In this document: piece after piece, positions 33,929 through 42,220 of the stretch
How positions within the stretch are numbered: position 1 is the stretch's first letter
Layout: every line of letters starts with the position of its first letter
NCBI RefSeq assembly: GCF_003261635.1
Contig: NZ_QFXK01000026.1
Coordinates: 62,001-126,000, forward strand
DNA from: Kribbella monticola
GTDB lineage: Bacteria; Actinomycetota; Actinomycetes; Propionibacteriales; Kribbellaceae
Length of the DNA stretch: 64,000 nucleotides
Reading direction: 5' to 3'
Notes under the pieces: generated by a model
What the model was told of the DNA's origin: nothing
Databases searched by the model: none
Seen by the model: the letters and a program-made list of their open reading frames with translations, nothing else
Program-made: the position numbers and the translations under genes

Positions 33929-34794
33929 CAGTCCACGAAGATCCGTTGCAGCATGTGCCAGTCCTGCGGATGAGCGGCGATCCCCTCGGCGAAGGCGTCC
34001 GCGCACCGCTGGGTCATCGCCGCCGGGCCACCGGCACGCTCGATGGGCTCGTGGAAGGTGATCACCAGATCCGGGCCGTCGTAGTGCAGCGTCGCCGGGA
34101 TCAGCGGTGCACCGGTGCGGACGCTCAGCGCCGCGGGACCCGCCGGCATCCGCGACCGCCGACCGAAGAAGTCCACCGGCACACCGCGCTCCGACAGATC
34201 CCGATCGGCCACCAGACAGACGAACCCACCGGCGCGCAGGCGCTCGGCCAGTACGCCGAACACGTGCTCGTCGCTGCCGGTGAGCGGCAGCACCTCCATT
34301 CCCAGCTTCTTGCGATACGCAACAAACCGGTCGAACAGCGACTCCGGGCGTAGCCGCTCGGCCACGGTGGACACGGGCATCCCCGTCCGCCCCGCCCAGG
34401 CGCCTGCATGGTCGTAGTTCGCGAGGTGCGGAAGCGCGCAGATCACGCCGCGACCGGCGGCATGCGCGTCGCGGAGCACCTTCTCGTTGACGGTCCGGAC
34501 CCGGCCGACGATCCGCGCGTCGTCCCATTCGGGGAGCCGGAACGCCTCCTGCCAGTAGCGCAGGTACGACCGCATTCCGGCCCCGGTCATCGCGTCCAGC
34601 TCAGCCGGCGTCGCGGCCGGCCGAACCACCGCGAGATTCGAGCGAAGCCGCTGAATGCCGCGCCCGTTCCGGCGTACGACGAAATCGGCGACCCGGTTGA
34701 AGCACCAGGTGACGACCGATTCCGGCAACCGGCGTACCAGCGCCCAGGCGAGCGCGAACGCCAGGTCGACCGCGCGCTGGCGCAAGCGTTCCAC
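33928..34794 (-). CDS. patA: PIM acyltransferase (PatA, LpxL/HtrB-like)
   Basis: 288 residues with an N-terminal hydrophobic helix (LAFALAWALVRRLPESVVTW). The acyltransferase motif H-x4-D appears in ALPHLANYDHAGAW. Further conserved blocks are LTGSDEHVFGVLAERLRAGGFV, LVADRDLS and VPVDFFGRRSRMPAGPAAL. It moves a palmitoyl group onto the mannose of PIM. It lies between pgsA and pimA with four-base overlap to pimA and a few bases to pgsA, the same order as in mycobacteria. The mycobacterial gene name is given by position and family. Confidence 0.9.
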   Translation of the reverse strand: MERLRQRAVDLAFALAWALVRRLPESVVTWCFNRVADFVVRRNGRGIQRLRSNLAVVRPAATPAELDAMTGAGMRSYLRYWQEAFRLPEWDDARIVGRVRTVNEKVLRDAHAAGRGVICALPHLANYDHAGAWAGRTGMPVSTVAERLRPESLFDRFVAYRKKLGMEVLPLTGSDEHVFGVLAERLRAGGFVCLVADRDLSERGVPVDFFGRRSRMPAGPAALSVRTGAPLIPATLHYDGPDLVITFHEPIERAGGPAAMTQRCADAFAEGIAAHPQDWHMLQRIFVD

Positions 34795-34797
34795 AGC

Positions 34798-35595
34798 TCA
34801 GGAGGTCGTCGGCGGGGTCCCCGACCCCGGCCGCTGGTGATCCCCCGGCAGCCCGTCGCCCGCCGCCGTCGACCCGCCCGCAGGAACCCCGTCGCCGCCC
34901 GAGACGCCGTCGGTCGCGCCCGGGGCGGGCGTCGGCGCTCCGGGCGAAGCTGCACCGGCGGGCGGCGTACCGAGGCCGGCGTTGGCCGGGTCGGACAGCA
35001 CCTGCTTGCGGACGCTCAGGGTGCGCTGGACGACCGTGATCGTGCTGGCCACCGCGAGCACGCAGAGCACGATCTCGAGCAGGATGGGCAGGTTGAGCAC
35101 GTCCGAGAAGAACCCGATCACCAGCACCGACACCAGCCGGTCCGAGCGCTCGGCGAGCCCGCCACTGGCGTGCAGCCCGAGGCTTTCGGCCTTCGCCCGC
35201 GCGTACGACGTGGTCGCGCCCATCACCAGCGCCCACAGGGTGACCGCGGCCATCCAACGCGAGTGGCCCGCGCTGCCGGCGTAGTACATGACGAGGCCGC
35301 CGAAGATCGCGCCGTCGCCGAGCCGGTCCAGCGTGGAGTCCAGGTACGACCCCCACTTCGACGACGTGCCCGAGGTGCGGGCCATGTAGCCGTCGATCAG
35401 GTCGGAGAACACGAAGCAGGTGATCACCACCACGCCCAGCCAGATGTGGCCGCGCGGGAAGAAGATCAGCGCGCCGGCGCAGACACCGATGGTGCCGACC
35501 AGCGTGACGGCGTCGGCGCTCACGCCGAGCTTCAGCAAGAGGTTGGCGATCGGCGAGATCACCTTGGTCCAGAACTGCCGGAATCTGTTAAGCAT
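34798..35595 (-). CDS. pgsA: CDP-alcohol phosphatidyltransferase (phosphatidylinositol phosphate synthase)
   Basis: 265 residues, about six membrane helices. The CDP-alcohol signature D-G-x2-A-R-x8-G-x3-D-x3-D is complete in DGYMARTSGTSSKWGSYLD and the following STLD. The C-terminal 70 residues are Gly/Pro/Ala-rich and cytosolic, longer than usual. In this operon position it makes phosphatidylinositol phosphate from CDP-diacylglycerol and inositol phosphate, the PIM precursor. The start is uncertain. ATG 35595 with a TACGAT box upstream was preferred, and ATG 35628 (MVSRLVYDRVA) is in frame without a ribosome binding site. Confidence 0.9.
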   Translation of the reverse strand: MLNRFRQFWTKVISPIANLLLKLGVSADAVTLVGTIGVCAGALIFFPRGHIWLGVVVITCFVFSDLIDGYMARTSGTSSKWGSYLDSTLDRLGDGAIFGGLVMYYAGSAGHSRWMAAVTLWALVMGATTSYARAKAESLGLHASGGLAERSDRLVSVLVIGFFSDVLNLPILLEIVLCVLAVASTITVVQRTLSVRKQVLSDPANAGLGTPPAGAASPGAPTPAPGATDGVSGGDGVPAGGSTAAGDGLPGDHQRPGSGTPPTTS

Positions 35596-35679
35596 GGCGA
35601 CGCGATCGTAGACCAGGCGGCTCACCATCGGATGACAGCGCCACCCCGAAGGCGCACCATTGCCTCACTGGGAGGCGAG

Positions 35680-36642
35680 ATGACCGTACGACGTGGCGCC
35701 GTGATCCGGCTCTTTCTCGCCCTCGCGCTGATCGTCGTCACCGCCTCGAACTGCTCGGTCGCGCGCCGGGCCAACGACGCCCGGCCGAGCCCTGGGCAAC
35801 CGGCGGTGATCGTGCCTGCCGCGGTGGCTCCGCCGCAGCCGGAAGGCCTCGACGGAAGCGCCGGAGCGCCCGGCCCACAGGTCTGTACGGCGATCAGCGC
35901 CGGCCTCGGCAAGGAACTGGGCGTCAAGGTCACCGCCAAGCGGTACTCCTGGAACGACGGCGGCCTGCCCGCGCTCGACCTGTGCACGCTGCTGCTCGAC
36001 GACCGGCCCGTGCAGATCGGGGTCAGCGCGCTCCCGAAGCAGCCCGATTCGCTGAGCCGACTGTCGAGCGGGCTCACCCGCGGCGTTCCCGAGCTCGGCC
36101 CGGATGCCCGGCTCGGCACGGCCCGGCTGGCCTTCACGGCTGACGACCGGGTCGTCCGCATCACCTCGCCGGGCGGGATCGACCGCAGTACGGCGACCGG
36201 GATCGATCGCGCCAAGGCGGTCGCGATCGGCCTGGCCGTGCGCGCCGCAGTACCGGCCGTACTGCGGAATGCTCGCCAAGTGGATGCCGCGTGCCAGGTG
36301 TCCACTTCGGCGGCGGAGCGCTTCGTCGGCGCGCAGGTGCAGTTGCGGCGCGACTACCGGGTGAACGGGGCGCTCACCTGTATCTGGGGGACGTTCGACG
36401 CGACTGTGTCGATCGTGGAGTCGTTCGACCAGGACACGATCCCGGAGATCGTCACGTCTCCCCCGCCGGCCTTCGCCCCGATCGGTGAACCCGGCTACTA
36501 CCTCCCCGACCAGGGCGAACTCGTGTTCCGCGAAGGCCGCCGAGTCGTCCGCGTCACCGGGCTGACCGTCCCGTCCCGGCCCGTCTCCCTCGACACCTTG
36601 GTAGGCATCGTCGGCCCGCTGCTCCCCCTCTTCATCCGCTGA
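35680..36642 (+). CDS. Secreted or lipid-anchored protein, function unknown
   Basis: 320 residues. The signal sequence is MTVRRGAVIRLFLALALIVVTASNC. The Cys at 25 would be a lipoprotein site, but Asn stands before it, which is unusual, so ordinary secretion is possible. The mature part has two weakly alike halves, each with CTAIS or CQVST near a start and a DxCTLL/LTCIWG element (about residues 69-200 and 205-320), a pattern of DUF3558-like actinobacterial lipoproteins. GGAGG lies four bases before the ATG. It is divergent from pgsA. Confidence 0.75.
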   Translation: MTVRRGAVIRLFLALALIVVTASNCSVARRANDARPSPGQPAVIVPAAVAPPQPEGLDGSAGAPGPQVCTAISAGLGKELGVKVTAKRYSWNDGGLPALDLCTLLLDDRPVQIGVSALPKQPDSLSRLSSGLTRGVPELGPDARLGTARLAFTADDRVVRITSPGGIDRSTATGIDRAKAVAIGLAVRAAVPAVLRNARQVDAACQVSTSAAERFVGAQVQLRRDYRVNGALTCIWGTFDATVSIVESFDQDTIPEIVTSPPPAFAPIGEPGYYLPDQGELVFREGRRVVRVTGLTVPSRPVSLDTLVGIVGPLLPLFIR

Positions 36643-36755
36643 GATCGACCGCGGTCCTGCGCGGCCGACTCGAAGCGAAGCGCCTGACAGCGACTGCTGC
36701 GTGCCCGACGGCGACTGCTGCACGCCAGACGGCTGTCTGAGCCTCGGTCAGCGAG

Positions 36756-37367
36756 TCAGTCGGTCGGCCAGGACTTGGCGAGGAGTGCTCGGGTGTCGGA
36801 GAGCAGCTGAGGAAGGACCTTCGTCTGGGCGACGACCGGCATGAAGTTGGTGTCGCCTCCCCAGCGCGGCACCACGTGCTGATGCAGGTGCGCGGCGATC
36901 CCCGCACCGGCGATCTCGCCCTGGTTCATCCCGATGTTGAAGCCGTGTGCCGCCGAGACGGTTCGCACGGTCTGCATCGCCTGCTGCGTCAGCTTCGCCA
37001 CGTCGGCCACCTCCGCCGGCGTCAGCTCGGTGTAGTCGGCGACGTGCCGGTACGGCACCACCATCAGGTGGCCGGGGTTGTACGGGTACAGATTCAGCAC
37101 GGCGTACGCCGACTCCGCGCGCGCCGCGATCAAGCCGTCCGCGTCGGACAACCCCGGGATCCGGCAGAACGGGCAGCCCGAGCCGGCGTCCGTACTCGTC
37201 GGCTTGTTCTCACCTTCGATGTAGGCCATCCGATGCGGGGTCCACAACCGCATGAACGGATCGGGCACCCCGACCCCGTCCCGCCCAGCGAGCTCGACCG
37301 GCTCGTACGGCGAGGAGCCTTGCTCGCCCGGCTGGTCGGCGCCGGGCAGGAGGGGTTGGTCGGTCAT
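36756..37367 (-). CDS. HIT domain protein (AP4A phosphorylase-like)
   Basis: 203 residues. The N-terminal 65 residues lead to a CPFC motif, followed by [20 protein letters not shown] and the histidine triad [10 protein letters not shown]. The product matches mycobacterial Rv2613c, reported as an AP4A phosphorylase, also coded between thrS and pgsA1. The ATG overlaps the thrS stop by four bases, so both are on one message. It ends convergently with the secreted-protein gene. The 113-base space holds a near 21-bp direct repeat (GCGACTGCTGC...) but no clear hairpin. Confidence 0.92.
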   Translation of the reverse strand: MTDQPLLPGADQPGEQGSSPYEPVELAGRDGVGVPDPFMRLWTPHRMAYIEGENKPTSTDAGSGCPFCRIPGLSDADGLIAARAESAYAVLNLYPYNPGHLMVVPYRHVADYTELTPAEVADVAKLTQQAMQTVRTVSAAHGFNIGMNQGEIAGAGIAAHLHQHVVPRWGGDTNFMPVVAQTKVLPQLLSDTRALLAKSWPTD

Positions 37368-39388
37368 ACCTGCACGCGCCTCTTGACCGCGTCGACGATC
37401 TCGGCGACGGCGTCGGCGATCGGGATGCCGTTCTTCTGCGAGCCGTCGCGGTACCGGAACGAGACCGAGCCGGCGGCCATGTCCTCATCACCCGCGATCA
37501 GCATGTACGGCACTTTCGCCTTCTGGGCATTGCGGATCTTCTTCTGCATCCGGTCGTCGGAGGCGTCGATCTCGATCCGGATGCCCTCGGCCTTGAGCTG
37601 CGCGGCTACGTCGTACAGGTAGTCCACGTGGCCGTCGGTGATCGGGATGCCGATGACCTGGACCGGTGCGAGCCACGGCGGGAAGACACCGGCGTAGTGC
37701 TCGGTCAGCACCGCGACGAACCGCTCGATCGAGCCGAACAGCGCCCGGTGGATCATCACCGGCCGCTGCCGCGAACCGTCGGGTGCCGTGTACTCCAGCT
37801 CGAACCGCTCGGGCAGGTTGAAGTCGAGCTGGATCGTCGACATCTGCCAGGTCCGGCCGATCGCGTCCCGGGCCTGGACGGAGATCTTCGGCCCGTAGAA
37901 CGCGGCGCCGCCCGGATCCGGGACCAGCTCCAGCCCGGAACCCTCGGCGACCTCGCGGAGCGTCTCGGTGGCTTCTTCCCAGACCTCGTCGGAGCCGACG
38001 AACTTCTCCGGGTTCTTGGTCGACAGCTCGAGGTAGAAGTCATCCAGGCCGTAATCCGCCAGCAGGCCCAGCACGAAGTTCAGCAGGCCGCGAAGCTCGT
38101 CGCGCATCTGCTCGCGGGTGCAGTAGATGTGGGCGTCGTCCTGGGTGAAGCCGCGGGCCCGGGTCATGCCGTGGATGACGCCGGACTTCTCCAGCCGGTA
38201 CACCGTGCCGAACTCGAACAGCCGCATCGGCAGCTCGCGGTACGACCGGCCGCGCGAGTCGAAGATCAGGTTGTGCATCGGGCAGTTCATCGGCTTGAGG
38301 TAGTAGTCCTGGCCCTGCTTGCGGATCTCGCCGTCCGGCCCGCGCTCCTCGTCCAGATGCATGGGCGGGTACATGCCGTCGGCGTACCAGTCCAGGTGGC
38401 CCGAGGTCTGGAACAGCTGTGCCTTGGTGATGTGCGGGGTGTAGACGAACTCGTAGCCGTCCTCGACGTGCCGCTGGCGGGAGTAGTCCTCCATCACCTT
38501 GCGGAGCACGCCGCCCTTGGGGTGGAAGACCGCCAGGCCGGAACCGATCTCGTCGGGGAAGCTGAACAGGTCGAGCTCGGTGCCCAGCTTGCGGTGGTCG
38601 CGCTTGGCGGCCTCCTCCAGGTGGTTCAGGTACGCCTTCAGGGCGTCGCGGGTGTCCCACGCGGTGCCGTAGATGCGCTGCAGCTGCGGGTTCTTCTCGC
38701 TGCCGCGCCAGTACGCCGCCGCGACCCGCATCAGCTTGAAGTTGCCCAGATAACCGGTGGCCGGCACGTGCGGACCGCGGCACAGGTCCTTCCAGGCGAC
38801 GGTGTCGTCGCGCCGGACGTTGTCGTAGATCGTCAGCTCACCGGCGCCGACCTCGACATTCGCGCCCTCGGCCGCGTCCGCCGACGCGGAGCCCTTGATG
38901 CCGATCAGCTCCAGCTTGTACGGCTCGGAGGCCAGCTCGGTGCGGGCGTCGTCGTCGGAGACCACCCGGCGGCTGAACCGCTGCCGCTCCTTGATGATCT
39001 GCTGCATCTTCTTCTCGAGCTTGCCGAGATCCTCCGGCGTGAACGGAGTCGCCACGTCGAAGTCGTAGTAGAAGCCGTTCTCGACCGGCGGGCCGATGCC
39101 CAGCTTCGCGTCCGGAAAGAGGTCCTGCACCGCCTGGGCCAGGACGTGCGCGGTCGAGTGCCGGATGATGGCGAGGCCGTCGGCCGAGTCGGCCTTGACC
39201 GGCTCGATCTCGTCACCGTCCTCGACCACCCGGGCCAGATCGCGCAGCTCGCCGTTGACCTTGGCGGCGATGGCGGAACGATCCTGACCGAAGAGCTCGG
39301 CGAACAGCTCCCCGATCGTCGTCGTCTCGGTCACACTCCGCTCAGCCTCGCCCTCGACGCCGATCAGATGGACCTTGACTTCCGCCAC
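37364..39388 (-). CDS. thrS: Threonyl-tRNA synthetase, complete
   Basis: 674 residues: TGS domain (1-65), editing domain with HSTAH (His77, His81) and [10 protein letters not shown], catalytic core beginning [11 protein letters not shown], zinc ligands in [19 protein letters not shown] and [11 protein letters not shown], and the C-terminal anticodon-binding domain. It charges tRNA(Thr). GTG 39388 was chosen since GAGGAG stands five bases upstream. An ATG at 39415 is in frame. The downstream HIT gene overlaps its stop. An 11-bp hairpin lies in the leader (39472-39507). It is the housekeeping copy, in contrast to the short copy at 15580-16800. Confidence 0.97.
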   Translation of the reverse strand: MAEVKVHLIGVEGEAERSVTETTTIGELFAELFGQDRSAIAAKVNGELRDLARVVEDGDEIEPVKADSADGLAIIRHSTAHVLAQAVQDLFPDAKLGIGPPVENGFYYDFDVATPFTPEDLGKLEKKMQQIIKERQRFSRRVVSDDDARTELASEPYKLELIGIKGSASADAAEGANVEVGAGELTIYDNVRRDDTVAWKDLCRGPHVPATGYLGNFKLMRVAAAYWRGSEKNPQLQRIYGTAWDTRDALKAYLNHLEEAAKRDHRKLGTELDLFSFPDEIGSGLAVFHPKGGVLRKVMEDYSRQRHVEDGYEFVYTPHITKAQLFQTSGHLDWYADGMYPPMHLDEERGPDGEIRKQGQDYYLKPMNCPMHNLIFDSRGRSYRELPMRLFEFGTVYRLEKSGVIHGMTRARGFTQDDAHIYCTREQMRDELRGLLNFVLGLLADYGLDDFYLELSTKNPEKFVGSDEVWEEATETLREVAEGSGLELVPDPGGAAFYGPKISVQARDAIGRTWQMSTIQLDFNLPERFELEYTAPDGSRQRPVMIHRALFGSIERFVAVLTEHYAGVFPPWLAPVQVIGIPITDGHVDYLYDVAAQLKAEGIRIEIDASDDRMQKKIRNAQKAKVPYMLIAGDEDMAAGSVSFRYRDGSQKNGIPIADAVAEIVDAVKRRVQV

Positions 39389-39471
39389 GTTCACTCCTCG
39401 GATAGGTCGGCCCACAGCAGGCCGTCACACCGGAGATGGTATCCACTCCGCCGCCACACCCCGACGCCCCA

Positions 39472-39507
39472 TCCACAGGCCCTTCCGATGGACGCAGGGC
39501 CTGTGGA
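39472..39507. promoter_or_regulatory. Hairpin in the leader of thrS
   Basis: TCCACAGGCCC (39472-39482) and GGGCCTGTGGA (39497-39507) form 11 perfect pairs with a 14-base loop. It lies 84 bases upstream of thrS (minus) and 75 bases before the divergent hydrolase gene. It could be an attenuator or a protein site. No T-box sequence is seen. Confidence 0.5.
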
Positions 39508-39581
39508 CAGCCGCGAGCCGGTCACGGTCGCGACGTCTAGGGTGAAAGCGATCGGACAGCCGCAACGAGGGAGGCAAAGAC

Positions 39582-40397
39582 ATGGACGAGGTGACGATCG
39601 AGCAGGACCTCGTCTACGCCACCCTCGACGGGACAGACCTGCGCCTCGACATCTATCGTCCCGCCGAGCCCGACACACCGGTCGTCCTCTACGCACACGG
39701 CGGCGGCTGGTCCCGGGGCGAGAAAAGCGAGGACAGCGCAACCCGGCTGGCACCTCTCGCCGCGTACGGCGTGACAGTGGTCTCGGCCGACTATCGGCTC
39801 GCTCCGAAAGCCGTCTTTCCTCAACAAGTGCACGACCTGAAAGGCGCAGTGCGATGGCTCCGGGCACAGGGGCCGCAGTTGGGACTCTCCACGCAGCGGA
39901 TCGGTGTCTGGGGCACCTCAGCAGGTGCCTATTTGGGCTCGTTGCTCGCTCTCTCCAATGGAGACAGCGCACTGGAGGGCGCGGTGGGCGGCAACCTCGA
40001 CCAGTCCTCCGCGGTCCAGGCGGTCGTCCACTGGTTCGGGCAGGTCGACCTGGAGGCCTCAGCAGCGCGTAGCCCACTGGAGGCCAAGCTGTTGCCGTTC
40101 CGATTCGAGGCTGACCTGTTGGGCATCGACGACCCTGAACGGCTTGCTGAGCGGGCCCATGAGTGGAGCCTGCTGTCGCGGGTCACACAACAGGCTCCAC
40201 CCTTCCTGATCGCTCACGGCGATCGCGACCGGATCGTCCCGCCCGGCCAAGGCTTGGCCCTGCACGAAGCTCTGGTCCGGGCCGGCGTACGGAGCCGGTT
40301 CGAGTACGTTGGCGGCGCCGGCCACGAGGACTCCGAGTTCCACAGCCGGGCCACCCTCGCCAGCACAGCCGCGTGGCTACGCGCACTACTGCGTTGA
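39582..40397 (+). CDS. Alpha/beta hydrolase (acetyl-esterase/lipase-like)
   Basis: 271 residues of the BD-FAE/Aes type. The oxyanion motif is YAHGGGWSRGEK, the nucleophile Ser is in WGTSAGAYLG, the acid in AHGDRDRIVPPGQ and the His in GGAGHEDSEF, so the triad is complete. No signal peptide is present, so it is cytosolic. It hydrolyses an ester of unknown kind. A GGGAGG site stands upstream of ATG 39582. It is divergent from thrS and ends 15 bases before a convergent SDR gene. Confidence 0.88.
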   Translation: MDEVTIEQDLVYATLDGTDLRLDIYRPAEPDTPVVLYAHGGGWSRGEKSEDSATRLAPLAAYGVTVVSADYRLAPKAVFPQQVHDLKGAVRWLRAQGPQLGLSTQRIGVWGTSAGAYLGSLLALSNGDSALEGAVGGNLDQSSAVQAVVHWFGQVDLEASAARSPLEAKLLPFRFEADLLGIDDPERLAERAHEWSLLSRVTQQAPPFLIAHGDRDRIVPPGQGLALHEALVRAGVRSRFEYVGGAGHEDSEFHSRATLASTAAWLRALLR

Positions 40398-40412
40398 CGC
40401 ATGACCAGGCAA

Positions 40413-41306
40413 TCAAGACAGGCGCGCGGCGAGCAGGTCGGTGAGACCGATGCGTTCGTAGAACTCCTCCCGGATCCGGTCGCCGAGCTCGTTGACCCGC
40501 TCCGAGCCGTCGTCGGCCGGGTCGATGTGCACCCGGAAGGGCCTGCTCCCCTTGGGCAGGTCCACGACCCGGGCGATCTGACGTGCGACCTCGGTCGGGT
40601 CCGCGGTGCTGGGAGCCAGGGCGGCCAGCCGCTGGGCGACCTGGTCCATCAAACCGGCGTACTGCGCGTCGTAAGCCGCAGCGATGTCGGCGTCCGCGGG
40701 ATGGCCTGCGTGGGCGAAGTGGTTGGTGCCGGTCGTGAAGGAACCAGGTACGACGATGGTGGTGTCAATGCCGAAACGGGCCAGCTCGGCGGCGTAGCTG
40801 ACCGCGAGCGAGTCCTCGGCCGCCTTCGCCGCGAAGTACGGCGCCAGGTACGGCGGGGTGCCGCCGCGGGTGCTGGACGAACCGACCCAGACCAGCAGCC
40901 CGTCACCGCGAGCGCGCAGGTGCGGAAGGACCGCCCGGTTGACCCGCTGGGTGGAGAGCACGTTCACGTCGTAGACCTCCATGAGCTGCTCCGGCGTGAA
41001 CGCCTCGGCCGGCCCCAGCACCATGTGTCCGGCGTTGTGCACGATCACGTCGATCTCGCCGGCCTCGGCCAGTACCTCCTTGATCGCACTGTCGACCGAT
41101 TCCTGCTGGGTGACGTCCAACTCGAGGGCGCGGACGTCGACCGACCGGCTCTTGGCGTAGTCCGCGAGCTCGGCGACAGCGGCGGCGTTGCGGCTGCTGG
41201 TGTTCCGCATCCCGGCGTACACGCGGTGACCGGCGTCGGCGAGGGCGCGCGCGGTCATCGCGCCGAACCCGCTCGAGGCACCGGTGACGACGATGTTCTT
41301 CGACAT
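40413..41306 (-). CDS. Short-chain dehydrogenase/reductase
   Basis: 297 residues. The nucleotide site is TGASSGFGAMTARAL, then NAGHMVLGPAE, the serine VGSSSTRGG and YFAAK (Tyr and Lys) in PYLAPYFAAKAAED. Length is above 250 with a C-terminal extension (DLPKGSRPFRVHIDPADDGSE), a form seen in SDRs acting on larger carbonyl compounds. The substrate is unknown. A second SDR gene stands 15 bases upstream, so the two form an operon downstream of a LAL regulator. Confidence 0.9.
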   Translation of the reverse strand: MSKNIVVTGASSGFGAMTARALADAGHRVYAGMRNTSSRNAAAVAELADYAKSRSVDVRALELDVTQQESVDSAIKEVLAEAGEIDVIVHNAGHMVLGPAEAFTPEQLMEVYDVNVLSTQRVNRAVLPHLRARGDGLLVWVGSSSTRGGTPPYLAPYFAAKAAEDSLAVSYAAELARFGIDTTIVVPGSFTTGTNHFAHAGHPADADIAAAYDAQYAGLMDQVAQRLAALAPSTADPTEVARQIARVVDLPKGSRPFRVHIDPADDGSERVNELGDRIREEFYERIGLTDLLAARLS

Positions 41307-41321
41307 GGCTGACCTCCTGAT

Positions 41322-42071
41322 CTAGATGACGCCGCCGTTGACGTAGACGACCTGGCCGTTGACCCAGCGGGCCGGCCCGGCAAGGAAGGAGACGGCCTCG
41401 GCGATGTCGGCCGGTACGCCGAGCCGCTGCAGGGGCGCCAGGTTCGTCAGGTGGTCGATGGTCGCCTGGTCCTTGCCGTCCAGGAACAGCGCGGTCGCGG
41501 TGGGGCCGGGCGCTACAGCGTTCACGGTGATGTCCCGGCCACGCAGCTCCCGGGCGAGGATCAGAGTCATTGCGTCGACGGCGCCCTTGGTGGCGGCGTA
41601 CCCGGTGTAGCCCTCGAAGGCGAGCTTGACCACCGAGGAGGAGAAGTTCAGGATCGCGCCACCCTTCCGGACCCGGCGGGCGGCCTGCTGGTTCACGACG
41701 AACGTGCCGCGGATGTTGATCCGGTGCATCCGGTCCAGGTCGTCGAGGTCGAACTGGGCCAGCGGCGACAGCAGCATGATGCCCGCGGTGTGCACCACCA
41801 CGTCAACACCGCCGTAGCGCTCCTCGACGACGTCGAACAGTTCCCCGACCTGCGACTCGTCGGCGACGTCGGCGCCGAAGCTGCTCGCGGTGCCGCCGTC
41901 GTCGGAGATCGTCTTGACGACCTCGTCGGCGGTGACCGGGTTGCCCGCGTAGTGCACCAGGACGCTCATCCCGTCGGCCGCGAGCCGCTGGGACACCTCG
42001 CGGCCGATGCCGCCGGATCCGCCGGTGACGATCGCGACGCGTGGGCCGGGACTGGTACCGGGAGTGGTCAT
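41322..42071 (-). CDS. Short-chain dehydrogenase/reductase (3-oxoacyl-ACP reductase-like)
   Basis: 249 residues, normal FabG size. The motifs are VTGGSGGIGREVSQRL, HTAGIMLLSPL, NFSSSVVKLAF and YAATK (Tyr, Lys) with VAPGPTATALFLDG. The NAG motif is replaced by TAG, as in a subset of SDRs. A ribosome binding site lies close to the ATG at 42071. It is co-transcribed with the following SDR. A strong hairpin separates it from the LAL gene upstream, so it should have its own promoter. Confidence 0.9.
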   Translation of the reverse strand: MTTPGTSPGPRVAIVTGGSGGIGREVSQRLAADGMSVLVHYAGNPVTADEVVKTISDDGGTASSFGADVADESQVGELFDVVEERYGGVDVVVHTAGIMLLSPLAQFDLDDLDRMHRINIRGTFVVNQQAARRVRKGGAILNFSSSVVKLAFEGYTGYAATKGAVDAMTLILARELRGRDITVNAVAPGPTATALFLDGKDQATIDHLTNLAPLQRLGVPADIAEAVSFLAGPARWVNGQVVYVNGGVI

Positions 42072-42161
42072 GTCGTTTTCCTCCGATCAGGCAGCCGCGA
42101 TCCGCGCGGCGATCCGGATCACCACACTGTTACGCCGATCGGCACCGCTGGCGCCCGTCAT

Positions 42162-42183
42162 ACCCGGGGTTCCACCCCCGGGT
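42162..42183 (-). terminator. Terminator after the LAL regulator gene
   Basis: ACCCGGGG (42162-42169) and CCCCGGGT (42176-42183) are perfect eight-base arms with a six-base loop, about 40 bases beyond the LAL stop. A further CCCCGGGG palindrome is at 42190-42197. Confidence 0.6.
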
Positions 42184-42220
42184 TCAGAGCCCCGGGGTTC
42201 CGGCCTGTGGTGAAGAGTCG

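Noticed and set aside
37628..40072. 814-codon plus-strand frame opposite thrS
   Set aside because: It is antisense to a complete ThrRS and runs on into the hydrolase gene in another frame. The product shows no domain and typical shadow composition.
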